Source of the DNA: an uncultured SAR116 cluster alpha proteobacterium
GTDB lineage: Bacteria; Pseudomonadota; Alphaproteobacteria; Puniceispirillales; Puniceispirillaceae
Assembly: GCA_902622515.1 (NCBI GenBank)
Contig: CACNQE010000001.1
Span: 248,001 to 312,000 of the forward strand
Direction: 5' to 3'
Length of the DNA: 64,000 nt
Position numbers and translations under genes: made by a program
Shown here: in pieces, positions 1-8,952 of the stretch
How the letters are laid out: the number at the start of each line of letters is the position of its first letter
Numbering within the stretch: the stretch's first letter is position 1
Notes under the pieces: generated by a model
Databases searched by the model: none
Seen by the model: the letters and a program-made list of their open reading frames with translations, nothing else
Told to the model about the DNA's origin: nothing

Positions 1-1
1 T

Positions 2-379
2 GGTGCTATATCGAGTGGTGGACATATAACAGGAATTATGCCACAGTTTTTAGAATCTCAAGAAATTGGGCACAAAGAAATAACAGAATTAATAGTTACA
101 AAATCGATGCATGAACGAAAAAGTTTAATGTATAAAAACACATCAGATTTTGTTCTACTTCCAGGCGGTCTTGGTTCTCTTGATGAGACAATGGAGGTTT
201 TGACTTGGTGCCAACTTAAGATATTAAATGCCAAATTTCATATTTTCGACCTCAATGATTTTTGGCAACCAATGAAACTACTACTAACTCATATAGCCCA
301 GAATGGATTTATGCATAATACAAATTTAGAGTATGTATCATGGTCAAAGACTGCAGATGAATTGGTAGATAATCTTTAA
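2..379 (+). CDS. LOG family protein (cytokinin-activating phosphoribohydrolase type), 5' end outside window
   Basis: The reading frame is open from the first bases, so the N-terminus lies outside the window. The visible part starts within the glycine-rich region (SSGGHITGIMPQFL) that precedes the catalytic motif of the LOG family. It then carries LPGGLGSLDETMEVLTW, which matches the family signature PGGxGTxxE with Ser in place of Thr. Family members cleave nucleoside 5'-monophosphates such as cytokinin ribotides to the free base and ribose 5-phosphate; in bacteria the true substrate is often unknown. The C-terminal end (about 125 residues here) is complete and stops at TAA. The next gene, icd, is 175 bp downstream on the same strand and probably has its own promoter. 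Confidence 0.85.
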   Translation, partial: GAISSGGHITGIMPQFLESQEIGHKEITELIVTKSMHERKSLMYKNTSDFVLLPGGLGSLDETMEVLTWCQLKILNAKFHIFDLNDFWQPMKLLLTHIAQNGFMHNTNLEYVSWSKTADELVDNL

Positions 380-554
380 GAAAGTCACTATATAAAAAAA
401 TCTTAAATTAGTATATTTAAACAATGTGTTATTGTTGTATTTTATAAACAGATTGTCTATTGTTCCGCTAATTTCAATACATTTTTTTTAATTTCTTAAA
501 GCAACAAAGCTTAAATTAGCAACAAAAATGACATTTTTTTTTGGGGGGTCGTTC

Positions 555-1769
555 ATGACAAAAATTAAGGTCTTAAATCCTATTGTAGAAATGGATGGAG
601 ATGAGATGACTAGAATCATCTGGCAGAAAATTAAAGATAAATTAATCCATCCTTATTTAGATGTAGATTTAAAGTACTATGACCTTGGAATTGAGGCTAG
701 AGACAAAACAGATGACCAAATAACAATAGATGCTGCCGAAGCAATCAAAAAATATGGAGTTGGAGTGAAGTGCGCGACTATAACACCTGATGAACAAAGA
801 GTTGAAGAATTTAATTTAAAAAAAATGTACAAATCGCCCAACGGAACAATAAGAAATATTCTCGGAGGAACGGTATTTAGGCAGCCGATTATCGCAAATA
901 ATGTTCCAAGATTAGTACCAGGTTGGACAAAACCAATTGTAATTGGAAGGCACGCATTCGGTGACCAATATCGAGCAACTGATATGGTAATTAAGGGTCC
1001 TGGAAAACTCACGATGACATTCCAACCGGCTAATGGGGGTGATGCTATCAGTCATGAGGTTTACGATTTTCCTGATGGTGGAGTTGCTATGGCTATGTAT
1101 AACTTGGACGAATCAATCAAAGGCTTTGCAAGGGCGTGCATGAATTACGGCCTTGACTTAGGTTGGCCAGTTTATATGTCAACAAAAAATACTATTATGA
1201 AAGCGTATGACGGACGCTTCAAAGACTTATTTGAAGAGGTATATCAAAACGAATTTAGAGTTAAATTTGAACAAGCTGGGCTCACATATGAGCATAGATT
1301 AATTGATGATATGGTGGCTTGTGCTATGAAATGGAATGGGGGCTATGTGTGGGCATGCAAAAATTATGACGGAGATGTGCAATCGGATACGGTAGCCCAA
1401 GGATATGGCTCTCTCGGATTAATGACATCAGTATTGATGACACCAGATGGAGAAACAATAGAAGCAGAGGCCGCACACGGAACAGTAACAAGACATTATC
1501 GTCAACATCAAAAAGGTGAACAAACATCAACAAACCCAATAGCTTCCATTTTTGCTTGGACGAGAGGACTAAGTTACCGAGGAAAGTTTGATAATACCCC
1601 AGAAGTCATTGATTTTGCAGAAACACTTGAGAAGGTTTGTATTAAAACTATCGAAAGTGGTAAAATGACCAAAGATTTAGCTATTTTGATAAGTTCTAGT
1701 CAGATGTTCCAGACGACTGACCAATTTTTGGATACTCTCGATATTAATTTACAAAAAGCAATGGCATAA
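555..1769 (+). CDS. icd: NADP-dependent isocitrate dehydrogenase
   Basis: Oxidatively decarboxylates isocitrate to 2-oxoglutarate in the TCA cycle, producing NADPH. The protein belongs to the roughly 404-residue type shared with eukaryotic NADP-IDH. It shows [11 protein letters not shown] near the N-terminus, the substrate loop SPNGTIRN around residues 94-101, conserved arginines near 100 and 109, an acidic metal-binding stretch ([10 protein letters not shown]) and the NADP-binding [10 protein letters not shown] segment. I place the start at 555 rather than at the in-frame ATG at 528, because 404 residues is the family length and a G6 run (543-548) makes a Shine-Dalgarno-like sequence for the second ATG. 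The upstream start would add MTFFFGGSF, encoded by a T9G6 homopolymer tract. It is convergent with alaS and shares a terminator hairpin with it. Confidence 0.96.
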   Translation: MTKIKVLNPIVEMDGDEMTRIIWQKIKDKLIHPYLDVDLKYYDLGIEARDKTDDQITIDAAEAIKKYGVGVKCATITPDEQRVEEFNLKKMYKSPNGTIRNILGGTVFRQPIIANNVPRLVPGWTKPIVIGRHAFGDQYRATDMVIKGPGKLTMTFQPANGGDAISHEVYDFPDGGVAMAMYNLDESIKGFARACMNYGLDLGWPVYMSTKNTIMKAYDGRFKDLFEEVYQNEFRVKFEQAGLTYEHRLIDDMVACAMKWNGGYVWACKNYDGDVQSDTVAQGYGSLGLMTSVLMTPDGETIEAEAAHGTVTRHYRQHQKGEQTSTNPIASIFAWTRGLSYRGKFDNTPEVIDFAETLEKVCIKTIESGKMTKDLAILISSSQMFQTTDQFLDTLDINLQKAMA

Positions 1770-1781
1770 TTTAGGCTAATT

Positions 1782-1824
1782 AACAAAGAAACGAAGCTTA
1801 GAGCTATTCGTTTCTTTGTTTTGA
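1782..1824 (+). terminator. Hairpin terminator between convergent icd and alaS
   Basis: A perfect 14-bp inverted repeat (1782-1795 and 1807-1820, arm AACAAAGAAACGAA) with an 11-nt loop, followed by TTTTG on the plus strand. It lies 12 bp after the icd stop. The right arm and part of the loop overlap the last codons and the stop of alaS, so the alaS 3' end is built into the hairpin. On the minus strand the tail is not T-rich, so it should work best for icd, and possibly in both directions. Confidence 0.75.
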
Positions 1825-4467
1825 AGAGACTAATTCGGTTTTAACAGCTTCGAACGCTTTAAATGCGTCCTTTGGGTTACTACCGCCTGCCTGAGCCATA
1901 TCAAATCTGCCACCGCCCCCTTTTCCACCTACAGCCTCAGAAGCAATGCGAACCAATAAAACAGCATCTAGCTTTCCTTCGCAATCTGGCGATAAGGACA
2001 CAACAATTGATAATTTGTCATCTTGAATAGAAATTAGACATATAACAGTAGTAACAGCATTTAAGCGTAATTTATCAGCAAGCGGCTTTAATTCTTTTGT
2101 TGGTAAATCTTCGAGTATTTTGCCAATAAAGTTATACGGACCAACTTTTTCAGAACGACCTAAATCTCCAGTACCATTTCCAGTAGCGTTTTTTTGTCTT
2201 AATTGAGTAACCTGTGTCTCAAGCTTTTTCTTTTCGCTTAACAAGGCCGCGACCCTATCAGGAATAAGTTCAACTTTGGATTTTAACAAAGTTGCTGTTT
2301 TATTTAAGATTTCCTCTCTAGCCTCAAACCATTGTCTGGCTGAATTATGACTCACAGCTTCAATTCTTCTAATCCCTCCAGCAACTGCAGTTTCAGAAAT
2401 TATTTTTACTTGACCAATATCGCCAGTTCTTTTTACGTGTGTTCCGCCACAAAGCTCTATTGACCAAACTGATTTTCCTCTAGATTTATCAGGGTCACCC
2501 ATAGTAACAACTCGCACTTCTTCACCATATTTTTCTCCGAATAAAGCTAAAGCACCTTCCGAGATGGCTGTTTTTGGTGTCATAAGACGGGTTTGGACAA
2601 GTGTATTCATTTGAACCTGATGATTAACAATATCTTCAATAATCCCCAATTGCTCTGAACTAACAGGTGCGTTATGCGAAAAATCAAACCTTAATTTATC
2701 AGGAGCTACAAGAGAACCTTTCTGAACCACATGCTCTCCTAATGTAAGCCGAAGAGCTTCATGCAATAAATGCGTTGAACTATGATTAGAGCGTAATTTG
2801 TCTCTCCTATCCGCATCTACATTCATTTGTATTGGCTGACCGACTGACAATGAGCCTTTAGAGATCTTGCAATGATGCAAAAATAAAGAAGATATTTTTG
2901 TAGTATTTTCAACATTGGCAAACCCTTCTGGCCAAGAAAAGCAGCCAGTATCTCCTAATTGGCCGCCAGACTCTGCATAAAAAGGTGTTTGATTAGTAAT
3001 GACAATCACTTTTTCATCTTTTGAAGAAATTTTTGTCTCGTCATTGTCTAAAATCATATTTGTTACTATACCCTGAGATGATACCTGACCGTATCCTAAA
3101 AACTCAGTACTTCCATTTCTATCCGCTAGTTCTAAAAATAATCTACTTTCTGTCTTGGATCCAGAGCCCGACCATGCTGCACGAGCCGCATTTTTTTGTG
3201 CCAACATAGCCTTTTCAAAACCGTCTATATCTACCTGCCAGTCATGCCCTCTCAAATAATCTTGCGTAAGGTCTAACGGGAAACCATACGTATCATAAAG
3301 TTTAAATGCAGTTGAACCAGATAAAATATTATTGGTACTCAAGTCCTCCATTTCTTCCTGGAGAATTTTTAAACCACGTGACAATGTATCTTTAAAACGA
3401 GTTTCCTCTGACTCGATTGTTTGAGAAATCAATGACTCAGCCAGATGTAGCTCAGGATAATGTCCACCCATCTCTTGCACCAAACTATTAACCAACCTGT
3501 GCATAACTGGCTTCTCACATCCCAACTGATGCAAATGTCGCATAGCACGCCTCATAATTCTACGTAACACGTAACCTCTTCCTTCATTAGAGGGCAAAAC
3601 GCCGTCTGCAATTAAAAAACCCACAGAACGAATATGATCAGCAACAACGCGATGTGAAACAGAATGTTTACCGTCAATATCAGTATTGGAAATTTGAGCA
3701 GATGCCTTCACAAGTGCACGCATTAGATCAATATCGTAATTATCGTGTTTACCCTGTAACACAGCAGCTATTCGCTCGAGCCCCATACCTGTATCTATTG
3801 AGGGCTTAGGGAGATTAATTCTTCCTTTTTCAGTTTGTTCATATTGCATGAAAACAAGATTCCATATTTCAATGAATCTATCTCCATCCTCTTCCTTAGA
3901 ACCAGGCGGACCTCCATTTATATGCTCTCCATGATCATAAAAAATCTCTGAGCATGGACCACAAGGACCAAGCTCCCCCATAGACCAAAAATTATCTAAT
4001 GTACTAATACGAATAATCTTACTATCACTGAGGCCCGCAATTTTTTTCCATAATGAAATTGCTTCTTCATCCTCATGATAAACTGTTACCAAAAGTCTTT
4101 CTGGATTAAGTTCATATTCTTTTGTAATAAGGTTCCATGCAAGTTCTATTGCATTATCTTTAAAATAATCACCAAATGAAAAGTTTCCCAACATCTCAAA
4201 AAAGGTATGATGCCTCGCCGTATAACCAACATTTTCGAGGTCATTATGTTTACCTCCTGCCCGCACACATTTTTGAGAAGTGACAGCACGTTTATAATGA
4301 AGCTGTTCTAATCCAGTAAATACGTTTTTAAACTGAACCATACCAGCATTTGTAAACATTAATGTAGGATCATTCTGAGGTACGAGTGAGCTGGAGCTAA
4401 CTTCATGATGACCATTCTTTAAAAAATAGGATAAAAATGTAGACCTAATATCATTTACATTCGACAT
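1804..4467 (-). CDS. alaS: Alanine--tRNA ligase
   Basis: Charges tRNA-Ala and edits mischarged Ser/Gly. The 887 residues match the usual length. The class II catalytic core is at the N-terminus (MFTNAGMVQFKNVF around 37-50; CGPCSEIFYDHG around 169-180; GMGLERIAAVLQG around 227-239). The editing domain carries the zinc motifs THLLH (565-569) and CGGTH (673-677). A coiled segment follows, and the C-terminal glycine-rich end (GGKGGGGRFDMAQAGG) is typical of AlaS. It lies downstream of recA on the same strand, separated by 253 bp that contain a strong hairpin just before the start. Its 3' end overlaps the icd terminator. Confidence 0.97.
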   Translation of the reverse strand: MSNVNDIRSTFLSYFLKNGHHEVSSSSLVPQNDPTLMFTNAGMVQFKNVFTGLEQLHYKRAVTSQKCVRAGGKHNDLENVGYTARHHTFFEMLGNFSFGDYFKDNAIELAWNLITKEYELNPERLLVTVYHEDEEAISLWKKIAGLSDSKIIRISTLDNFWSMGELGPCGPCSEIFYDHGEHINGGPPGSKEEDGDRFIEIWNLVFMQYEQTEKGRINLPKPSIDTGMGLERIAAVLQGKHDNYDIDLMRALVKASAQISNTDIDGKHSVSHRVVADHIRSVGFLIADGVLPSNEGRGYVLRRIMRRAMRHLHQLGCEKPVMHRLVNSLVQEMGGHYPELHLAESLISQTIESEETRFKDTLSRGLKILQEEMEDLSTNNILSGSTAFKLYDTYGFPLDLTQDYLRGHDWQVDIDGFEKAMLAQKNAARAAWSGSGSKTESRLFLELADRNGSTEFLGYGQVSSQGIVTNMILDNDETKISSKDEKVIVITNQTPFYAESGGQLGDTGCFSWPEGFANVENTTKISSLFLHHCKISKGSLSVGQPIQMNVDADRRDKLRSNHSSTHLLHEALRLTLGEHVVQKGSLVAPDKLRFDFSHNAPVSSEQLGIIEDIVNHQVQMNTLVQTRLMTPKTAISEGALALFGEKYGEEVRVVTMGDPDKSRGKSVWSIELCGGTHVKRTGDIGQVKIISETAVAGGIRRIEAVSHNSARQWFEAREEILNKTATLLKSKVELIPDRVAALLSEKKKLETQVTQLRQKNATGNGTGDLGRSEKVGPYNFIGKILEDLPTKELKPLADKLRLNAVTTVICLISIQDDKLSIVVSLSPDCEGKLDAVLLVRIASEAVGGKGGGGRFDMAQAGGSNPKDAFKAFEAVKTELVSSKQRNE

Positions 4468-4500
4468 AGAAAATTCTTACTCTCATTCCTATCACAAATA

Positions 4501-4538
4501 AAAAAGCAGAAGCGAAAAAATTTCGCTATATGCTTTTT
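4501..4538 (-). terminator. Two-tier hairpin with U-tract: recA terminator or alaS leader attenuator
   Basis: Outer arms AAAAAGCA (4501-4508) and TGCTTTTT (4531-4538) enclose inner arms AGCGAAA (4511-4517) and TTTCGCT (4521-4527), with small internal loops and a 3-nt apical loop. On the minus strand the structure ends in CTGCTTTTTTATTT, a classical Rho-independent terminator. It lies about 180 bp after the recA stop but only 33 bp before the alaS ATG. It may end recA transcription, attenuate alaS, or do both. Confidence 0.75.
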
Positions 4539-4720
4539 ACGGTAAATAATATAAATATGTCTAGGATATAATAGGAACATTAAAAACTTAAATAATTAAT
4601 ATAAAATATCTTATAACAAAAAAAATCGAAAAATAAGCGAACTTTTAAAATATATTTATGATTTTTTATGTTAAATCACACGATTTCTAAATTTTAAAAG
4701 TGATTTTTAAATTAAACTTG

Positions 4721-5794
4721 CTATTCACCTTCAATCATTGTTTCATCAAGCATTTGACTTTGAACCAAACCTGCATTTTGGCGTATCGCAAGTTCTAGCT
4801 TTTCAGCAACTGACTGATTTTCTGCCAAATAATTTTTGGCATTTTCTCTACCTTGACCAATTCGCTGGGAATCATAGGAATACCAAGAACCTGACTTTTC
4901 TACCAACCCTGCGGCAACTCCTAAATCAATTAATTCTCCAGTTTTTGAAATACCTTCTCCATACATAATATCAAATTCCACTTGCCTGAAAGGTGCTGCT
5001 ACTTTGTTTTTAACTACCTTTACACGGGTCTGATTTCCAACAACCTCATCCTTGTCTTTAATGGAACCAATTCTTCTGATATCTAATCTAACAGAGGCAT
5101 AGAATTTTAGCGCATTTCCACCTGTTGTTGTCTCAGGACTCCCAAACATAACTCCAATTTTTAACCTAATTTGATTTATAAAAATCACCAAACAATTTGA
5201 CTTAGCTATTGAAGATGTCAATTTGCGTAAAGCTTGGCTCATTAAACGAGCTTGAAGACCAACATGTGTGTCTCCCATCTCACCTTCAAGCTCAGCTCTT
5301 GGAACAAGAGCTGCAACAGAGTCAACAACAAGTACATCTACCGCACCAGAACGAACCAATGTATCAGCAATTTCTAAGGCTTGTTCACCAGCATCTGGTT
5401 GAGATATTAACAAGTTATCTAAATCCACCCCGAGTTTCTTAGCATAAACCGGATCTAAAGCATGCTCCGCATCAACAAATGCACAATTTCCATTTTCTTT
5501 TTGTGCTTGTGCAACTGCATGTAAAGCTAATGTAGTTTTACCAGAGGACTCCGGTCCATATATCTCTATAATTCTGCCCTTTGGAAGTCCGCCAATACCA
5601 AGTGCAATATCTAAACCAAGTGACCCAGTTGAAATAGCTTGGACATCATCCACTGAATCGTTCTGACCGAGACGCATAACTGAACCTTTACCAAAAGCTT
5701 TTTCGATTTGGCCAATCGCTGCCTCTAAAGCTCTTGATTTATCATCACTCACCATTTTCATTTCCACTACATTGTTACTCAAGATTTCCTCCAT
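4721..5794 (-). CDS. recA: Recombinase RecA
   Basis: ATP-dependent DNA strand exchange and co-protease for LexA in the SOS response. It shows the Walker A motif GPESSGKTT (around 80-88), [28 protein letters not shown], the L2-loop region ([21 protein letters not shown]) and a C-terminal domain ending in acidic residues (ETMIEGE). The 357 residues are near the family length. The start is uncertain: ATG at 5794 is immediately followed by GGAGG, which is ideally placed to be the Shine-Dalgarno for a TTG at 5782, giving a protein four residues shorter. Two LexA-type boxes lie 78-116 bp upstream, consistent with SOS control. Confidence 0.97.
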   Translation of the reverse strand: MEEILSNNVVEMKMVSDDKSRALEAAIGQIEKAFGKGSVMRLGQNDSVDDVQAISTGSLGLDIALGIGGLPKGRIIEIYGPESSGKTTLALHAVAQAQKENGNCAFVDAEHALDPVYAKKLGVDLDNLLISQPDAGEQALEIADTLVRSGAVDVLVVDSVAALVPRAELEGEMGDTHVGLQARLMSQALRKLTSSIAKSNCLVIFINQIRLKIGVMFGSPETTTGGNALKFYASVRLDIRRIGSIKDKDEVVGNQTRVKVVKNKVAAPFRQVEFDIMYGEGISKTGELIDLGVAAGLVEKSGSWYSYDSQRIGQGRENAKNYLAENQSVAEKLELAIRQNAGLVQSQMLDETMIEGE

Positions 5795-5871
5795 AATGCA
5801 TAGCTAAACGTTATTGTCTAGAACTGAATTTTTTTTATAATTATCAAAAAAATCCAAAATTTTTTGTGTTT

Positions 5872-5886
5872 GTACCTGCTTTGTTC
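5872..5886 (-). promoter_or_regulatory. Proximal LexA-type SOS box of recA
   Basis: On the recA strand this reads GAAC-N7-GTAC, one mismatch from the alphaproteobacterial LexA direct repeat GAAC-N7-GAAC (GTTC-N7-GTTC on the other strand). It is 78-92 bp upstream of the annotated recA ATG. The same one-base deviation occurs in the second box. Confidence 0.65.
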
Positions 5887-5895
5887 CTCACATTT

Positions 5896-5910
5896 GTACT
5901 TGTTTTGTTC
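5896..5910 (-). promoter_or_regulatory. Distal LexA-type SOS box of recA
   Basis: On the recA strand it reads GAACAAAACAAGTAC, again GAAC-N7-GTAC, 24 bp from the proximal box. The wider repeats (TTTGTACxTGxTTTGTTC on the plus strand) are near-identical, so the two sites form a tandem pair. It matches the perfect box at 50031-50045 in 14 of 15 positions. Confidence 0.65.
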
Positions 5911-6008
5911 TTTTTTTGCAAGACGTTTATTTGAGTAGAGATTTTTGGCTAAAAAGATTATGTTTGGAATAGATTAATTATCCAATCAAAATATTTGTTT
6001 ATTTATGT

Positions 6009-6494
6009 TTAATCGTCTCTATGCACACGTTCCATACGTTCATGTAATTCTTGTGCATGCAAACTTAAAGAAGCAATTGGTCTAGCTTCTAATCGTGAAA
6101 GACTAATTGGCTCCCCTGTATCTTCACAATATCCATAACTTCCATCTTCAATTCGTCTCATAGCCGAATCAATTTTTTGTAATAATTTACGCTCTCTATC
6201 TCTTGTTCTAAGGTCGAGTGCTGCATTACTTTCTATCTGAGCACGGTCCATTTGGTCAGGCCGGTGAAGATTCTCTGTCGATAAATTAGCGATTGTTTGA
6301 TTTGCGTCATCCAATAATTCTGCCCGCCAACGCATCAATTTCTCACGAAAATACTCTATTTGTTTTGGATTCATAAATTCTTCATCAGCACTAGGTTTAT
6401 AACCAACCGGCAATTGGACATCCAACTTGTTTTCGTCAGTAATTTTTGAAGCCCCGTTGCTATTCTTCGTTTTAAGATATGATCCTTCCATCAT
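6009..6494 (-). CDS. dksA: RNA polymerase-binding transcription factor DksA (TraR/DksA family)
   Basis: Binds the RNA polymerase secondary channel and works with ppGpp to control rRNA and biosynthetic promoters. A coiled-coil part runs over about residues 40-110 (NPKQIEYFREKLMRWRAELL onwards). The finger segment (YGYCEDTGEPISLSRLEARPIASL) keeps only one of the four zinc-binding cysteines (C-x2-T ... A-x2-L). That pattern is usual in alphaproteobacterial DksA proteins, so I do not read it as damage. The Shine-Dalgarno is an unusual G7 run (6500-6506) just upstream; the ATGATG pair leaves the exact start open by one codon. The next gene downstream on this strand is recA, 214 bp away. Confidence 0.93.
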   Translation of the reverse strand: MMEGSYLKTKNSNGASKITDENKLDVQLPVGYKPSADEEFMNPKQIEYFREKLMRWRAELLDDANQTIANLSTENLHRPDQMDRAQIESNAALDLRTRDRERKLLQKIDSAMRRIEDGSYGYCEDTGEPISLSRLEARPIASLSLHAQELHERMERVHRDD

Positions 6495-6870
6495 TATTTC
6501 CCCCCCAAAAATAATAAACCATTGAAATATTTTTTTACAATATTTGCATTTCGCTTATCTCTCTTATTTCAAAAAATCAAGTGATAAATAAGTAACCTTT
6601 CGATTTTTCTCTCCTAATGGAAAATTTTAACAAAACTTTATAAAAAATTCTATTTCTTCATACTATTTTAGTATTCGTTAACTCTAAAATATTTAATATT
6701 ATAGTAGATTCGTTACGGAACTTTGCTAAAACTTATTTGGCATGCATTGTCTACTTTGCGAACTTTCAGAATATTTAAGAGACTAACAGAAAGCTAAATT
6801 TTACTTGTAAAAATTTATTACGTGTTTTTTTCTGCACGTCTTTCTTTGATAAATTAATAGGTTAAAAATC
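6495..6870. other. Divergent intergenic region between dksA and the DUF3553 gene
   Basis: 376 bp of AT-rich DNA with no supported gene. It must contain the promoters of dksA (minus) and of the plus-strand gene at 6871. The only structured element I see is a small inverted repeat, ACGTG (6820-6824) and CACGT (6835-6839), about 30-50 bp upstream of the DUF3553 start. No riboswitch or small RNA is recognisable by eye. Confidence 0.5.
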
Positions 6871-7053
6871 ATGTCATTATTTGATTACAGTTTAGGTGAT
6901 TTTGTCACACATTCCGAACGACCCGATTGGGGCGTGGGCCAAGTACAATCGATAGAGGGAACGAGAATTACTGTAAATTTTGAGCATGTTGGAAAACAAC
7001 TAATAAATGCAGAAATTATTTTGCTTATTCCTGTCGCTGCTGAGACAGAATAA
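6871..7053 (+). CDS. DUF3553 family small protein
   Basis: A 60-residue protein with the family core GDFVTHSERPDWGVGQVQSIEG followed by a short beta-rich segment (RITVNFEHVGKQLI). DUF3553 proteins are small, widespread in Alphaproteobacteria and of unknown function; the sequence pattern resembles a compact SH3-like or CarD/Tudor-like beta barrel, which is inference. It precedes the formate dehydrogenase genes by 135 bp, but I see no sign that the two are functionally linked. Confidence 0.8.
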   Translation: MSLFDYSLGDFVTHSERPDWGVGQVQSIEGTRITVNFEHVGKQLINAEIILLIPVAAETE

Positions 7054-7188
7054 GGCAATAACAGTTTATTAAACGTTTTATTTAAATGTTTACCATTCTT
7101 GTTGTCCAATAAATAAAACTATACTTTTGACTTATTTTAAAAAATTGGCTTAACGATAATACCCGGCTTTCTTTTAAAGGTATAAATC

Positions 7189-8952
7189 ATGGCGAATTCA
7201 TCTGCTAATAGAAATCGAAAAAAGAAAATGGGTAAATTCAAGCCGAAAGGTAGAATTGCAAATCAATCTGCAATAAATACCGTGAAAGCAATATTACCAG
7301 AAATTTTGCATAGAGATATGTTAATAGAATATTTGCATTTAATTCAGGATAAATTTTCACATTTATCTTCAGATAATCTAAGTGCATTAGCTTTTATAAT
7401 GAACCTTCCTTTGTCAGAAATATGGGAAGTTGCGAGTTTTTATGACCACTTCATATTAGTGAAAGATAGCCAAAAGCCTCCACCCACCAGAACAATAAGA
7501 ATTTGTACTTCGGTTACCTGTTCTTTATTTGATACTGAAAAAATACTCGAATCAATAGCGCCTAATGATAACACTAAAATTCGGTTTATTGCTTCACCAT
7601 GCCTAGGCGCCTGTGATAAGGCTCCTGTTGCTGCAGACGGTCACTTTGTAATTCCGAACATCGATTTAAAAAAATTGCAAAAGATTGAGCATTCTCAAGC
7701 TATTCAAGAAAAAAATAAATCGGATATATTGGAAAATGTGTTGGGTTTAGACTCTTACATACAATCAGGTGGATATGAAATTCTTAGAAAATTGAAGAAT
7801 TCAAAAAATAGCGATGAGTATGATTTAGCGCTAACACAACTAGAAAAATCAGCCCTCAAAGGCCTTGGAGGTGCTGGATTTCCTACAGGCAAAAAATGGA
7901 GAATTGTAAAACAGCAAAAAGGACCGCGCCTTATGGCCGTAAATGCTGATGAAGGAGAGCCAGGCACTTTCAAAGATAGACATTATTTATCTACGAGCCC
8001 ACACCAAATAATTGAAGGAATATTAATTGCAGCTTTAATAGTTGGCATCTCTGATTGTTACCTATATGTCCGAGATGAATACCCAGAAATTTTATTTATG
8101 CTAAGAATCGAGCTTCAAAAACTCAGCACTACCGATATTGCTGACCATACAGTGATTCATTTAAGGAGAGGTGCTGGTGCCTATATTTGTGGAGAAGAGT
8201 CAGCAATGATTGAATCAATTGAAGGTAAACGTGGTTTACCTAGACATAGACCACCATTTGTTGCAGAAAGTGGCATTTTTGGGCGCCCAACTTTAGTAAA
8301 TAACGTAGAGACCTTATTTTGGGTTCCTGAAATACTTAAATTTGGTACGGATTGGTTTAATGATCTAGGTACAAAATTACATCCAGGACACAGGACTTAT
8401 TCTGTTTCTGGGAGAATTTCTAATCCTGGATTAGTTGTCGCTTCAGCGGGCACAACTGCAAACGAATTGATTGAAAAGTGTGGCGGCATGTCTGAAGGAC
8501 ATATTTTTAAAGCTTATCTTCCTGGTGGTGCGTCAGGAGGAATTTTACCTGCAAACAAGGCGGATATAGCCCTCGATTTTGGCGGCGAGCTAGCTAAATA
8601 TGGCTGCTTTGTTGGAAGTCATGCCGTAGTTATACTCTCTGAGGAAGATAATATTTGGGATATTGCGAAAAATCTGATGAACTTTTTTAAGCATGAATCC
8701 TGTGGCCAATGTACTCCATGCCGTGTGGGGACTGAAAAAGCAGTTTCCATTATGGATGCCTCTCATTATCAGCCGAAACTATTAACAGAGATTGCATCGG
8801 TAATGAGAGATGCAAGCATTTGTGGTCTCGGGCAAGCGGCCTCAAATCCATTAAGTTGTGCCATGCGATTTTTTCCTGAAGACTGCAAGCATTCTTTTAA
8901 AACAAATTTAAAAAAAGAAGAAAACGAGGGTCAATTAGGAGAAACAAGATGA
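7189..8952 (+). CDS. NAD-dependent formate dehydrogenase beta subunit (NuoE-NuoF fusion)
   Basis: Diaphorase subunit that passes electrons from formate oxidation to NAD+. A short basic N-terminal extension precedes a NuoE-like thioredoxin-fold domain with a 2Fe-2S site (C106, C111, C138, C142). The NuoF-like domain follows: GLGGAGFPTGKKW (225-237) for NADH, GEPGTFKDR for FMN, and the 4Fe-4S motif SCGQCTPC (504-511) with a fourth Cys near 553. In the Fds enzymes these are two proteins (FdsG, FdsB); here they are fused, as in the tungsten-containing FDH1 of Methylobacterium extorquens. The stop overlaps the start of the alpha-subunit gene (ATGATGG), indicating translational coupling. It could be mistaken for complex I NuoF, but the fusion and its partner exclude that. 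Confidence 0.92.
   Translation: MANSSANRNRKKKMGKFKPKGRIANQSAINTVKAILPEILHRDMLIEYLHLIQDKFSHLSSDNLSALAFIMNLPLSEIWEVASFYDHFILVKDSQKPPPTRTIRICTSVTCSLFDTEKILESIAPNDNTKIRFIASPCLGACDKAPVAADGHFVIPNIDLKKLQKIEHSQAIQEKNKSDILENVLGLDSYIQSGGYEILRKLKNSKNSDEYDLALTQLEKSALKGLGGAGFPTGKKWRIVKQQKGPRLMAVNADEGEPGTFKDRHYLSTSPHQIIEGILIAALIVGISDCYLYVRDEYPEILFMLRIELQKLSTTDIADHTVIHLRRGAGAYICGEESAMIESIEGKRGLPRHRPPFVAESGIFGRPTLVNNVETLFWVPEILKFGTDWFNDLGTKLHPGHRTYSVSGRISNPGLVVASAGTTANELIEKCGGMSEGHIFKAYLPGGASGGILPANKADIALDFGGELAKYGCFVGSHAVVILSEEDNIWDIAKNLMNFFKHESCGQCTPCRVGTEKAVSIMDASHYQPKLLTEIASVMRDASICGLGQAASNPLSCAMRFFPEDCKHSFKTNLKKEENEGQLGETR

Noticed and set aside
1324-1539. Minus-strand frame inside icd (and similar frames inside alaS, recA, the formate dehydrogenase genes, hemA, sufS, der and others)
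   Set aside because: They lie fully within well-supported genes on another frame, have no ribosome site or family motif, and their composition follows the complement of the real gene.
6071-6160. DksA with missing zinc-finger cysteines as a damaged gene
   Set aside because: A single-cysteine finger (C-x2-T...A-x2-L) is usual for alphaproteobacterial DksA proteins, and the gene is otherwise intact.
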